Shown in pieces: positions 43,815-52,517 of a DNA stretch of 64,000 nt. Source of the DNA: Marinilactibacillus sp. Marseille-P9653 (GTDB taxonomy: Bacteria; Bacillota; Bacilli; Lactobacillales; Carnobacteriaceae_A); the NCBI RefSeq assembly GCF_916618885.1, contig NZ_CAKAKH010000001.1, positions 1,240,001-1,304,000 on the forward strand, read 5' to 3'. Position numbers and translations under genes: made by a program. Position 1 is the stretch's first letter. Each line of letters begins with the position of its first letter. The notes under the pieces are model-generated. The model was not told where the DNA came from, did not search any database, and saw nothing but the letters and a program-made list of their open reading frames with translations.

Positions 43815-45146
43815 TTGAAATCTAAACGCTCAAATCAATTAATCAAACAAAGTTTACTATTAGGTAGTACAGTTTTACTTTTATCTGCATGTGGTAACGG
43901 AGACGATAATTCAAGTGGTGAGTCTGCTTCTGATGGGAATGACGGTAGAACAACACTGGAATTTTGGTCTTTCTGGGGATCTGGAGCTAGAAGAGATACG
44001 ATTGAATCCATCATTGAAGATTACAATGAGTCTCAAGATGCCGTCACAGTTGAACATGTCTATCAGCCATGGGGAGATATCTGGACTAAGTCTCTAGCAG
44101 CTATTGCCGGAGGTAATGCACCGGATGTAATTGTTCAAGATATAAATAGTGTGAAACAAAGAGCAGAAGCGCAACAAGCAACAAATATACAGGAATACTT
44201 AGATGCAGATGATATTTCAGGAGACTTTTATCCGCAGCTATGGGACACAGTGCTTTATGAAGATGAAGCCTATGCATTACCATTTAACACAGATACACAA
44301 GTATTGTTTTACAATAAAACCGCTTTTGAAGAAGCAGGGCTAGATCCAGAAACACCACCAGCAACTTGGGACGAACTGGAAGAAATGGCTAGAGTATTAG
44401 ATCAAGGAAGTGGAGATAGCTGGGAACAAATCGGATTTTACCCACGCTGGAATATTGGGGCTGATGTGTGGGCATTAAATGCAGATGGCGGAAATGCATG
44501 GTTCGATAATAGCGGAGAAGTTGCGATCAATACTCCTGAAAAGGTAGAAGCGCTAGAATGGATGCTTGAGTGGCAAGATTATTATGGTAGAGATACCATC
44601 AACCAATATGAAGCAGAATTTGGTTCAGGTGTATCAGATCCCTTCATTTCCGGTTTAGTATCTATGCGAGGACAAAATATCAACTATTACACCAACTTAA
44701 TGGAGAATGCTCCAGACGATTTCGAATTCGGTGTGGCGCCTTTACCTGAAAAAGAAGAAGGTAGTGGACACTGGTCATGGGGTGGCGGATTTGTTTTAGA
44801 AGTTCCAACTAATACGGACCATCCTGAAGAGTCTTATGATTTCATGAAGTATCTTTCTTCAACAGAAGTACAAGAAGAGTTTGGAATGAACAGTTTTGAC
44901 ATTATGGCGAATGCTGAAGCCAATGAAAACTTAAAAGAACATCCAGATCTTGATGAAATGGGTCAGATGATCTACGAACTTGCCGATTCCAATTTAGAAG
45001 TGACTACGATCACTCCGGTACCGCTTAATGCACCGGACTTTTCATCTCTTGTAAATACAGAAATCGATGCAGCCTTTCTAGGTCAGAAAACAGCTCAAGA
45101 AGCTCTGGATGATGCACAAGAATCCGTTGAGAATCTTGCTCAGTAA
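43815..45146 (+). CDS. Sugar ABC transporter substrate-binding lipoprotein
   Basis: This 443-aa extracellular solute-binding protein of family 1 has a lipoprotein signal (LLLSAC, lipidated Cys26), a short Gly/Ser/Asp linker, and the motif TLEFWSFWGSG at the start of the binding domain. YALPFNTDTQVLFYNKTAFEEAGL is the usual hinge-region sequence. The TTG start has AAGGGGGA six bases upstream. A strong hairpin separates it from two permease genes and a DUF624 gene. The sugar is unknown, since no glycoside hydrolase is adjacent; YesL-linked importers often take up pectin- or xylan-type oligosaccharides. No ATPase gene is present here. Confidence 0.87.
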   Translation: MKSKRSNQLIKQSLLLGSTVLLLSACGNGDDNSSGESASDGNDGRTTLEFWSFWGSGARRDTIESIIEDYNESQDAVTVEHVYQPWGDIWTKSLAAIAGGNAPDVIVQDINSVKQRAEAQQATNIQEYLDADDISGDFYPQLWDTVLYEDEAYALPFNTDTQVLFYNKTAFEEAGLDPETPPATWDELEEMARVLDQGSGDSWEQIGFYPRWNIGADVWALNADGGNAWFDNSGEVAINTPEKVEALEWMLEWQDYYGRDTINQYEAEFGSGVSDPFISGLVSMRGQNINYYTNLMENAPDDFEFGVAPLPEKEEGSGHWSWGGGFVLEVPTNTDHPEESYDFMKYLSSTEVQEEFGMNSFDIMANAEANENLKEHPDLDEMGQMIYELADSNLEVTTITPVPLNAPDFSSLVNTEIDAAFLGQKTAQEALDDAQESVENLAQ

Positions 45147-45188
45147 TTGAAGAACTGAATAGTCGTTCATTATAAATGATCAATAGTA

Positions 45189-45228
45189 AGTGAGAAGGGG
45201 CAGATCATTTCCCTTCTCACTATTTTTT
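45189..45228 (+). terminator. Intercistronic terminator-like hairpin
   Basis: AGTGAGAAGGG (45189-45199) and CCCTTCTCACT (45211-45221) form a perfect 11-bp stem followed by ATTTTTT. It is a textbook terminator placed inside the operon between binding-protein and permease genes, and so probably sets their expression ratio. Confidence 0.8.
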
Positions 45229-45242
45229 AAGGCGGTGTATAA

Positions 45243-46178
45243 ATGAAAGCAATGCATGCTACTAACAACCAGAAAAAAACTCATAAGCCTAAGTGGAATA
45301 AGCGCAAAAGAAATGAAGCTTTGTGGGGATTATTGTTTGTTTCTCCATTTATTATTGGCTTTATCGGCTTTATGTTCTTACCAATGGTTTTTTCTTTTAT
45401 TGGTAGTTTTACAAACTATAATATTACATCTAGAATGGATTTCATTGGATTTGACAATTTTAGAAGAATGTTTACGAATGACCAATTATTCCTGACCTCC
45501 CTTTACAATACTGTATTCTATGTTGTATTAAATGTTCCATTAACGACAGCGGGCGGGGTTTTTCTTGCTGTACTATTGAATCGAAATATCAGAGGAATTA
45601 CAATTTTCAGAACGATTTTTTATCTGCCAGCTATTTTATCGGGGGTTGCCGTATACGTCTTATGGATGCAGCTGCTTTCTCCCTCAAGTGGTCTGATAAA
45701 CACAGTATTATCTTGGGTAGGTATTGCCGGTCCTTCATGGTTGTTTGATCCAAATTGGACAAAACCTGCATTGATTCTTATGCGTTTGTGGAGTGTCGGC
45801 GGGGCAATGCTTCTGTATTTGGCTACTCTGCAAAACGTACCCAATCAGTTATATGAATCAGCTGAAGTTGATGGAGCCGGACCTTTTAGAAAGTTAAGAC
45901 ACATCACCTTACCACTGATTACACCTATTATTTTTTATGATGTGATTACATCAACCATTGGTGCTTTTCAAATATTCCAAGAAGCTTATGTAATGACAGA
46001 AAATGGTACAGGCGGACCAGCCAATTCGCTTCTTTTTTACAACCTTCATATGTGGAATAAAGCCTTTGTTGCTTTTGATATGGGATACGCGATGGCGATG
46101 TCACTTGTGTTATTTGCAATCGTTATTGTATTAACATTTATCAATTTGAAACTGGCTCCTAGATGGGTACATTACTAA
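45243..46178 (+). CDS. Sugar ABC transporter permease, MalF/UgpA type
   Basis: The 311-aa permease has six hydrophobic helices and the EAA loop YESAEVDGAGPFRKLRHITLPL near residues 203-224. The N-terminus is basic (KKTHKPKWNKRKRNEA). AAGGCGG precedes the ATG; a second in-frame ATG lies nine bases on. It belongs with the lipoprotein before it and the MalG-type permease after it. Confidence 0.9.
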   Translation: MKAMHATNNQKKTHKPKWNKRKRNEALWGLLFVSPFIIGFIGFMFLPMVFSFIGSFTNYNITSRMDFIGFDNFRRMFTNDQLFLTSLYNTVFYVVLNVPLTTAGGVFLAVLLNRNIRGITIFRTIFYLPAILSGVAVYVLWMQLLSPSSGLINTVLSWVGIAGPSWLFDPNWTKPALILMRLWSVGGAMLLYLATLQNVPNQLYESAEVDGAGPFRKLRHITLPLITPIIFYDVITSTIGAFQIFQEAYVMTENGTGGPANSLLFYNLHMWNKAFVAFDMGYAMAMSLVLFAIVIVLTFINLKLAPRWVHY

Positions 46179-46220
46179 ATAAATCAAAATAACTGAATAA
46201 TTAGAGAGTGAGGAGAGGCT

Positions 46221-47135
46221 ATGATAGAATCTTCTGAAACAAAATACGTGGAAGACGATGCTTCGAGTGCATCAAAAGCTCAGTCAAAATATTTTAAAAG
46301 TAAAAAGAGACAAGAACGAACTGGGAAAATACTCATCTATCTATTGCTGGTAGTTGTCAGTCTCGTCTTACTTGCGCCATTAGTTTGGATGTTAAGTACT
46401 TCGTTGAAACCTATGGCAGAGATTGTTAGATTTCCACCAACAATTCTTCCAGAAACATTTGTGTGGCAAAACTATATGGATACGATTCAGGCATTCCCGT
46501 TTTTTAAATATATGGGTAATACTTTGTTCATAACTGCATTCGTTGTACTCGGAAATGTTTTTTCCAATTCATTTATAGCTTACGGATTTGCTAAAATAGA
46601 TTTTCCAGGTAAAAAGATCTTATTTGCACTTGTGCTCGCTACAATGATGGTTCCAGGATTTGTTACAATGATTCCTCAATATATTCTTTTCACGAGAATC
46701 AATTGGGTAGGAACGTATTTACCACTCATTGTTCCTGCATTTTTTGGTAGTGCCTTTAATATCTTTTTATTGAGACAGTTTTATATGTCTATCAACAATG
46801 AATTAATTGAAGCGGCACAAATCGATGGTGCTAACCACCTATATATATGGAGCCGTTTAATGGTGCCATTAACGAAACCGGCACTCATTACGGTTGGGAT
46901 TATGTCCTTTAATGGAGCCTGGAATGATTTCTTAGGACCCTTGCTGTATATTACTAAAGAAGAGATGTACACGCTCCAAATAGGTCTTCAGTCATTTTCT
47001 AACCAGTCAACGACTCAATGGAATTATTTAATGGCAGGAGCAACTTTAGTTTTAATACCTAGTATATTACTCTTCTTCTTTGCTCAAAAATACTTTATCG
47101 AAGGAATGGATCTTACTGGTGGCACGAAAGGATAA
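46221..47135 (+). CDS. Sugar ABC transporter permease, MalG/UgpE type
   Basis: This 304-aa second permease has six hydrophobic helices, the EAA loop ELIEAAQIDGANHLYIWSRL and the C-terminal FFAQKYFIEGMDLTGGTKG, the last typical of CUT1 importers. It has an unusually long charged N-terminal tail (about 40 residues) before the first helix. GTGAGGAGAG precedes the ATG. The DUF624 gene follows after 3 bp. Confidence 0.9.
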   Translation: MIESSETKYVEDDASSASKAQSKYFKSKKRQERTGKILIYLLLVVVSLVLLAPLVWMLSTSLKPMAEIVRFPPTILPETFVWQNYMDTIQAFPFFKYMGNTLFITAFVVLGNVFSNSFIAYGFAKIDFPGKKILFALVLATMMVPGFVTMIPQYILFTRINWVGTYLPLIVPAFFGSAFNIFLLRQFYMSINNELIEAAQIDGANHLYIWSRLMVPLTKPALITVGIMSFNGAWNDFLGPLLYITKEEMYTLQIGLQSFSNQSTTQWNYLMAGATLVLIPSILLFFFAQKYFIEGMDLTGGTKG

Positions 47136-47138
47136 CTT

Positions 47139-47762
47139 ATGGCAATAGAAAAAAACCTACCTAAACAGACCTCGGTTATTGTGCGCTTCACAGAATGGTT
47201 TGCGAATTTATCGCTTTTGAATATGATATGGTTACTTTTTTGTATTCCAGTCGTAACCATTATACCGGCTTCTGAAAGTTTATTTTATGTGGTCAATAAA
47301 TTGTATAAGGCAAAAGAAAAGCATCCGATAAAATTGTTTCTTTCTCATTTCAAAGAAAATGGGTGGAGAAATTTCAAACAGGATGGGTATTTAGTGGTTA
47401 TTTATGTACTATTTCTATTTAATTTTATGATAATCAGAAACAGAACTGATCTTCCAGACTGGATGTATTTATTTACTGTAGCGATATCAGTCTTATTCGT
47501 ACTAGCCGTATTACTTTCAATCTACTATCTTTCTTTGAAAACTATGATTGAGATGAAACCAGAAAAAAGATGGCTGTTATCTTTCTATCTTGTATTTAAA
47601 TATATACTGAGTAACCTAGGATTGAGCCTAGCAATTGCTTTATTATTTGGATTATTATTTTTATGGCCAACATTAGCCATATTTTTTAGTATGAGTTTGT
47701 CTGCTTTGATTAGCATAATAGTAGTTGAAAGAAATTTTCACAAATTTAATAAGCAAAGATAG
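47139..47762 (+). CDS. YesL-like DUF624 membrane protein
   Basis: The 207-aa protein has about five hydrophobic helices and the family opening (FTEWFANLSLLNMIWLLFCIPVVTIIPA). DUF624/YesL proteins are regularly encoded within CUT1 sugar importer operons of Firmicutes, but their role is not settled. The start follows the permease stop by 3 bp, with AAAGGA upstream, so it is in the same transcript. A terminator follows. Confidence 0.82.
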   Translation: MAIEKNLPKQTSVIVRFTEWFANLSLLNMIWLLFCIPVVTIIPASESLFYVVNKLYKAKEKHPIKLFLSHFKENGWRNFKQDGYLVVIYVLFLFNFMIIRNRTDLPDWMYLFTVAISVLFVLAVLLSIYYLSLKTMIEMKPEKRWLLSFYLVFKYILSNLGLSLAIALLFGLLFLWPTLAIFFSMSLSALISIIVVERNFHKFNKQR

Positions 47763-47773
47763 TGATATCAATT

Positions 47774-47816
47774 CAAAGACTTTAGAAGAGCAAAGGCTCT
47801 TATAAAGTCTTTTTTC
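47774..47816 (+). terminator. Terminator of the sugar ABC operon
   Basis: AAAGACTTTA and AGAGC pair with GCTCT and TATAAAGTCTTT around a short loop, followed by T. Confidence 0.82.
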
Positions 47817-47921
47817 ACATTAGCTGGAGTCTGATTCTGTTAAGAGGGCTAGAAAACTAGGGGATATTTCTGTAAACTAAATCAAGAGTACCCAATACAT
47901 TGACTGGAGATGAGCGTACAA

Positions 47922-48599
47922 ATGAATAAAATTATGATTGTCGAAGATGATAACACGATTAACGAACTACTAGCGGATTTGTTAAGTGAACAGTATGAAG
48001 TGATCCAGGCTTTCGCTGGTTCTGAAGCATTGAGAATAATTGAAACAGAAAAATTAGATTTAATTTTGTTAGATTTAATGCTACCTGGCATAACAGGAGA
48101 AGAATTCATTTCGAACTTTCGTGAACAATCTAGTGTGCCGATTATAGTGATTACTGCAAAAGCAGAAATGAATGTTCTAGCAAATGTACTAGAAATAGGT
48201 GCGAATGATTACATAGCTAAACCATTTAATACGGTAGAAGTTCTTTCTAGAGTGAAAGCTCAATTGAGAGATCATCAAAATGACCGGAATAGTAATTCTA
48301 TCCATAAAGTCGGATCTTTAGAGATGGACGAAACGACGAGAGAAGTTAAAGTATCAGAGTCAGTTGTATCTCTTACTCAAAAAGAATATGAATTACTTAA
48401 ATGCTTCGTAGAACATCCTAAAAAAGTATTCACTAAGGCGAATCTTTTCGAAACTGTTTGGAAAGAAGCCTATTTTGGTGATGATAATACGATCTCTGTA
48501 CATATATCAAGATTGAGAAAAAAGTTATCCGAATACAGCGGTGAAGACCTTATTGAAACGGTTTGGGGAGTCGGCTTTAAACTTAAGGATAGTGAATAG
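47922..48599 (+). CDS. Response regulator, OmpR/PhoB type
   Basis: The 225-aa product has a receiver domain (about 1-118, phospho-acceptor Asp51 in LILLDLMLPG, YIAKPFNTVEVL) and an OmpR-type winged helix (about 130-225, LTQKEYELLKCFVEHP and ISVHISRLRKKL). I prefer ATG 47922, with GGAGATGAG upstream, to the ATG at 47910, which abuts that sequence. It precedes an ABC ATPase, a permease and a histidine kinase, forming an antibiotic/lantibiotic-response type cluster. It probably activates the transporter genes. Confidence 0.88.
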   Translation: MNKIMIVEDDNTINELLADLLSEQYEVIQAFAGSEALRIIETEKLDLILLDLMLPGITGEEFISNFREQSSVPIIVITAKAEMNVLANVLEIGANDYIAKPFNTVEVLSRVKAQLRDHQNDRNSNSIHKVGSLEMDETTREVKVSESVVSLTQKEYELLKCFVEHPKKVFTKANLFETVWKEAYFGDDNTISVHISRLRKKLSEYSGEDLIETVWGVGFKLKDSE

Positions 48600-48693
48600 T
48601 AGAATTAAGACTTTTGTAAGGTTTACTTCAGATTATTGAAACCTTTCTGCTTTAATATTGGTTTTGTAAGAAAGACAAAAAGGAGTGTTCAAA

Positions 48694-49614
48694 TTGGAAA
48701 ATCTGATTGAAACTATTGGGTTAACAAAACGTTACAAAAAACAATTAGCTTTAAATGATGTTTCGATTCATGTAAGACAAGGAGAAATTTACGGGTTAAT
48801 AGGTAAAAACGGTGCCGGTAAATCTACTTTTTTTAAAACACTAATGGGTTTGGCACCGGAGTATTCAGGTGAAATTTTATTGTTTGGAGAGCGCTCGAGT
48901 GCGGAGTTGAATGATGCCCGCCAGCGTATGGGATTTATGATGGGTGCAAACTTTTTCCCTTACTTAACAGCTAGAGAAAATTTAGAATACTACCGAAAAT
49001 TGAAAGGGATCAGCGACGCTTCGGAAGTTGACCGGGTACTTAAATTAGTGGAAATGGATCAAGTCAATAAAAAGTTCAAGGCGTTTTCAATGGGTATGAA
49101 GCAGCGTGTAAGTATCGCGAATGCATTGATGGGGTCTCCAGATATTATTGTTCTTGATGAGCCAATCAATGGACTAGATCCACAAGGGATAGCGGACTTT
49201 AGAAAAATTGTTCAAAAATTGAACAAAGAGCAACAAATCACTTTTTTGATCTCTTCGCATATTTTAGGAGAATTGGAACTGATGGCTACTCGATTTGGCT
49301 TTATTCATGATGGCGTACTAATTGAAGAATTGGATAGAGAAACCATACGCAATAAAACAGAAGAAAAAGTGGTAGTCAGAACTAATGACGTTGAAAAAAC
49401 AGCTTATCTTCTGGAACAACAATTTGACAATATTGATTACACTGTGAATAGCGGACAAGAAATTGTGATCTCGAAAATGACAGATAGAGTGGATGAAATT
49501 GCTCAATTAATTGTCAATAATGAACTGAAACTCTATAAACTAATCTCACAAGAAATTTCTATTCAAGATTATTATCTGAACTTGCTCGCTAAAGGAGGAG
49601 AACAACATGTTTAA
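48694..49614 (+). CDS. ABC exporter ATPase, BcrA/lantibiotic-protection type
   Basis: The 306-aa ATPase has Walker A GKNGAGKSTF, signature AFSMGMKQRVSIA, Walker B IIVLDEPINGLDP and H-loop SSHILGELE. The INGLDP form is common in BcrA/LanF-type immunity ATPases. The start is TTG 48694, eight bases after AAAAGGAG; an in-frame GTG at 48685 overlaps the ribosome site. Its end overlaps the permease gene by 8 bp. A role in resistance to a membrane-active peptide is inferred from this arrangement. Confidence 0.87.
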   Translation: MENLIETIGLTKRYKKQLALNDVSIHVRQGEIYGLIGKNGAGKSTFFKTLMGLAPEYSGEILLFGERSSAELNDARQRMGFMMGANFFPYLTARENLEYYRKLKGISDASEVDRVLKLVEMDQVNKKFKAFSMGMKQRVSIANALMGSPDIIVLDEPINGLDPQGIADFRKIVQKLNKEQQITFLISSHILGELELMATRFGFIHDGVLIEELDRETIRNKTEEKVVVRTNDVEKTAYLLEQQFDNIDYTVNSGQEIVISKMTDRVDEIAQLIVNNELKLYKLISQEISIQDYYLNLLAKGGEQHV

Positions 49615-50401
49615 TTTTATTCAGGCAGATTTATATAGACTAGCGCATAAAAAATCGAATTACGCATTTTATGGTATCTTATTTTCTCTTTTTGTTGTAG
49701 CGGTTATCCTACTACAGACGAGTTCTCCAGAGAGCGAAGGAATTTCTAACGCTTATATAGAACTGGGAGTATTTCTATTATCTCAAGCCTTTCCATTATT
49801 TTTTGGTTTACAAGCGTACTCTACTGTATATATAAACGATATATCATCGAGCTCACACCAAAATATCTTCAGTAGTGGATTATCTAAAACCGAGTTTGTG
49901 ATCGGTAAATTCATCACTTTTGTAATCTATCTATTTACAACTTTCCTTATAGGTGCCATTGTATTCTTTGCGCTATTCTTTTTCCTAACACTAAGTACAG
50001 GTGCACAGTTTGATACCGGAAACTTAAGCAACCTTGCTGTAGTGGGAACGACGATCTTTTTAGGCATGATCGGTTATGCAGCGGTAGCGAATGTGGTTGC
50101 TTTTATCAGTCAAAATACTACTGTATCTTTAATTACGTTTGGAGTCTTAATCTCAAATGTCAGCTTAACTGCCTTAAATTTAATTAGTCTAGCAACAGAT
50201 AAATTAGAATTTTTGAGAAAGTTCACTTTGTCTTACTATATAAACCATACGAACCAGTCTATCATAGCTGGATTTTTACCTGATATGCCATCAAATGCAG
50301 AGCCTTTAGTTACTTGGGGCGTAACGTTACTATATATTGTCGTTGCAAGTATAGTTGGAATTCTGATTCTGAACCGAATTGAAATCAAAGAAGGCAAGTA
50401 G
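49607..50401 (+). CDS. ABC exporter permease, lantibiotic-protection type
   Basis: The 264-aa permease has six predicted helices and lacks a large extracytoplasmic domain, as in the LanE/LanG or BcrB class. It contains YINDISSSSHQNIFSSGLSKTEFVIGK between helices two and three, the region that contacts the ATPase. The ATG overlaps the ATPase stop by 8 bp, with AAAGGAGG upstream. A histidine kinase gene follows after 37 bp. Confidence 0.82.
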   Translation: MFNFIQADLYRLAHKKSNYAFYGILFSLFVVAVILLQTSSPESEGISNAYIELGVFLLSQAFPLFFGLQAYSTVYINDISSSSHQNIFSSGLSKTEFVIGKFITFVIYLFTTFLIGAIVFFALFFFLTLSTGAQFDTGNLSNLAVVGTTIFLGMIGYAAVANVVAFISQNTTVSLITFGVLISNVSLTALNLISLATDKLEFLRKFTLSYYINHTNQSIIAGFLPDMPSNAEPLVTWGVTLLYIVVASIVGILILNRIEIKEGK

Positions 50402-50438
50402 GCTATTCATCTAAGTATAGTGAAATAGGAGGTGTTTT

Positions 50439-51344
50439 ATGGGCATCATTTTGCTGCTCAGCTTAATTCTAAATGGGGTATTCATGATTAAGTTTTACCA
50501 AAATAGAAAGTTTAATCAGCGTATCACAAACCAGCTTAAATGGATTGAACAAGGGGATGCTTTAGGTGAATTGAGAAAAAATCATTCTTCTGTTTCTCAA
50601 GATGTACTGGTTGAAGAAATTAATGGTTTAATCAAACGGCATAAACAAATTCAAATCGAATTTAATACGATTGTTAATCAGAACAAACAAATGATTTCTT
50701 CAATATCACATGACTTTAGAACACCTCTTACATCAATGCTAGGATATGTTCAAATCCTTCAGACATCTGCTGAAAGTGATAAAGAAATCAAATATTTAAA
50801 AGTAGTTGAAGAAAGAACAAATGTTTTAAGTGAGTTGGTAGAAGAATTCTATCGATTAAGTCTACTTGAATCTAAAGATCTTTCTTTTGAAATGGAACAA
50901 GCGTATCCAATTCTATTGTTACAAGAACAACTAGCGCTATATCATCAAGAATTATCACAATCTTTCAATACGGTGTCCATTCAATTGATGGAAGAGACAA
51001 CTAGTATTGAAACAAGTGTATTGGATTTCAATAGACTTTTAGGAAATCTCATTAAGAATGCCTTTTCTCACGGAACAGAGCGATTTTGTGTTTACAATGA
51101 ATTATCAGATGATAGTCTAATGATTTATATTGAAAACAAAGTAGAAAATCCAAATGCTCTTGACGTAAACAAACTTTTTGATAGAACCTACAAAGGGGAC
51201 AAACCAAGAACGTCTAGTTCTACAGGGCTAGGCTTATCTATCGCTAAAAAAATTGCTGAATCATTAGGATATACACTTGAAGCCGCTATCGAAGGACAGA
51301 TATTACAATTCAAGTTATCGATTCCCTTAAATGAACGTAAATAA
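50439..51344 (+). CDS. Histidine kinase with minimal sensor
   Basis: The 301-aa kinase has a single N-terminal membrane helix (about 2-20), a short linker, the HisKA domain (SISHDFRTPLTSMLGYVQIL, phospho-His91) and a HATPase domain (NLIKNAFSHG, STGLGLSIAKKIAESLG). With one helix and no extracellular domain it cannot sense a ligand outside the cell in the usual way and may depend on the ABC transporter encoded beside it. AGGAGGTG precedes the ATG. It pairs with the OmpR-type regulator at 47922. Confidence 0.87.
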   Translation: MGIILLLSLILNGVFMIKFYQNRKFNQRITNQLKWIEQGDALGELRKNHSSVSQDVLVEEINGLIKRHKQIQIEFNTIVNQNKQMISSISHDFRTPLTSMLGYVQILQTSAESDKEIKYLKVVEERTNVLSELVEEFYRLSLLESKDLSFEMEQAYPILLLQEQLALYHQELSQSFNTVSIQLMEETTSIETSVLDFNRLLGNLIKNAFSHGTERFCVYNELSDDSLMIYIENKVENPNALDVNKLFDRTYKGDKPRTSSSTGLGLSIAKKIAESLGYTLEAAIEGQILQFKLSIPLNERK

Positions 51345-51345
51345 A

Positions 51346-51380
51346 AACGAGTGACTCTGAGAAAGAGTCACTCATTTTTC
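51346..51380. terminator. Terminator between convergent genes
   Basis: GAGTGACTCT (51349-51358) and AGAGTCACTC (51364-51373) form a perfect 10-bp stem, with T on the plus-strand side and AAAA on the other side, so it may act in both directions. Confidence 0.85.
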
Positions 51381-51382
51381 AT

Positions 51383-52405
51383 TTATACAGTATGTTCAAG
51401 GACAATTTTTCCACTAGTATGCCCCGTCATCAGTTGATCATAAGCTTCACTCAATGTCTGTTCAGTTATTTTCTCAAATCTGTGGTTGATTGTTGAGTGT
51501 ATGTTTCCGGCTTCAACTTCTTTTCTCAATTCATCAAGATAATGATGTTGTTTAATCCAGTCCTCTGTTTTATAAACAGATCTCGTATACATCAATTCAT
51601 AATTGAACGAAACACTTTTAGAAAAGAATGTCATCGGCAGAGGTTCGCTTAATGGAAGTATAGAACAAACGTTACCTCTAGCGCTGACAATCTTACTAAC
51701 TTCTTTAATATTATCGTCAGCGTTGGCTGCTAAAAAGATATAATCTACAGAGTTGATCCCCAATTCTTTCAGTTGGGGTTCGAAAGGTTTTTTGTGGTCG
51801 ATGATTTTTTTCACGCCCAGAGATTTCAAATGTTCTCTGGATTCATCCCGAGAAGCTGTTCCAATGACATCAATCCCATCGTTTAAAGCGATTTGGGTAG
51901 CGATTGACCCCACACCTCCAGCTGCTCCAATGATTAAAAGGATAGGTGATGTTGAACTGTTTTTAGGGAGATTGAGTTGATCGTAAAACGTTTCATAAGC
52001 CGTTAGCGCTGTAAGAGGAAGTGCTGCTGCCTCTGCAAAGTCTAAGTTGTTCGGCTTCATAGCAACCATTCGTTCATCAATTAAGTGGTAATCAGCTTGA
52101 GCACCCTGAACGTTACTGGTTCCAGGATAAAAAACGTCATCGCCAACTTCGAATAATGTAACGTCTTCTCCAACCTCAACTACGGTACCAGAAACATCGC
52201 GTCCTAAAACAGTGAAACTCGTATCATCTGGTTTCTTCATTTTCCAAGTCATGACGTCTGTAGGATTCAACGCTACGGCTTTAACTTCTACTAATATTTG
52301 TCTATCAATAGGTTTCGGCTTATCAATCTCTCTTTTTTCAAATTGAATAGAACCATTGTGATCTTTAGATTGTTCGAATCCATATGCAGTCATTTGCTCT
52401 GTCAA
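51383..52405 (-). CDS. MDR-family zinc-independent alcohol dehydrogenase / quinone oxidoreductase
   Basis: The 340-aa product is a medium-chain dehydrogenase/reductase. It has LNPTDVMTWKM and GRDVSGTVVEVGEDV in the catalytic domain and the Rossmann motif GAAGGVGSIATQIA at about 159-172. The catalytic-zinc cysteine/histidine pattern is absent, so it belongs with quinone- or enone-reducing NADPH enzymes, often annotated as YogA-like zinc-type alcohol dehydrogenase. The TTG start at 52405 has AAAGGAAG upstream; the ATG four codons later is too far from that site. It diverges from the aminopeptidase gene. Confidence 0.82.
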   Translation of the reverse strand: MTEQMTAYGFEQSKDHNGSIQFEKREIDKPKPIDRQILVEVKAVALNPTDVMTWKMKKPDDTSFTVLGRDVSGTVVEVGEDVTLFEVGDDVFYPGTSNVQGAQADYHLIDERMVAMKPNNLDFAEAAALPLTALTAYETFYDQLNLPKNSSTSPILLIIGAAGGVGSIATQIALNDGIDVIGTASRDESREHLKSLGVKKIIDHKKPFEPQLKELGINSVDYIFLAANADDNIKEVSKIVSARGNVCSILPLSEPLPMTFFSKSVSFNYELMYTRSVYKTEDWIKQHHYLDELRKEVEAGNIHSTINHRFEKITEQTLSEAYDQLMTGHTSGKIVLEHTV

Positions 52406-52517
52406 ATTTAACTTCCTTTCTATTCATTAATAGGTACAGTCTACACCTTAAAAAAAGCAAGAACAAACGATATGTGATAGAATGAAAAAATACTGATTAA
52501 ACGAGGGATGGTTGAAC

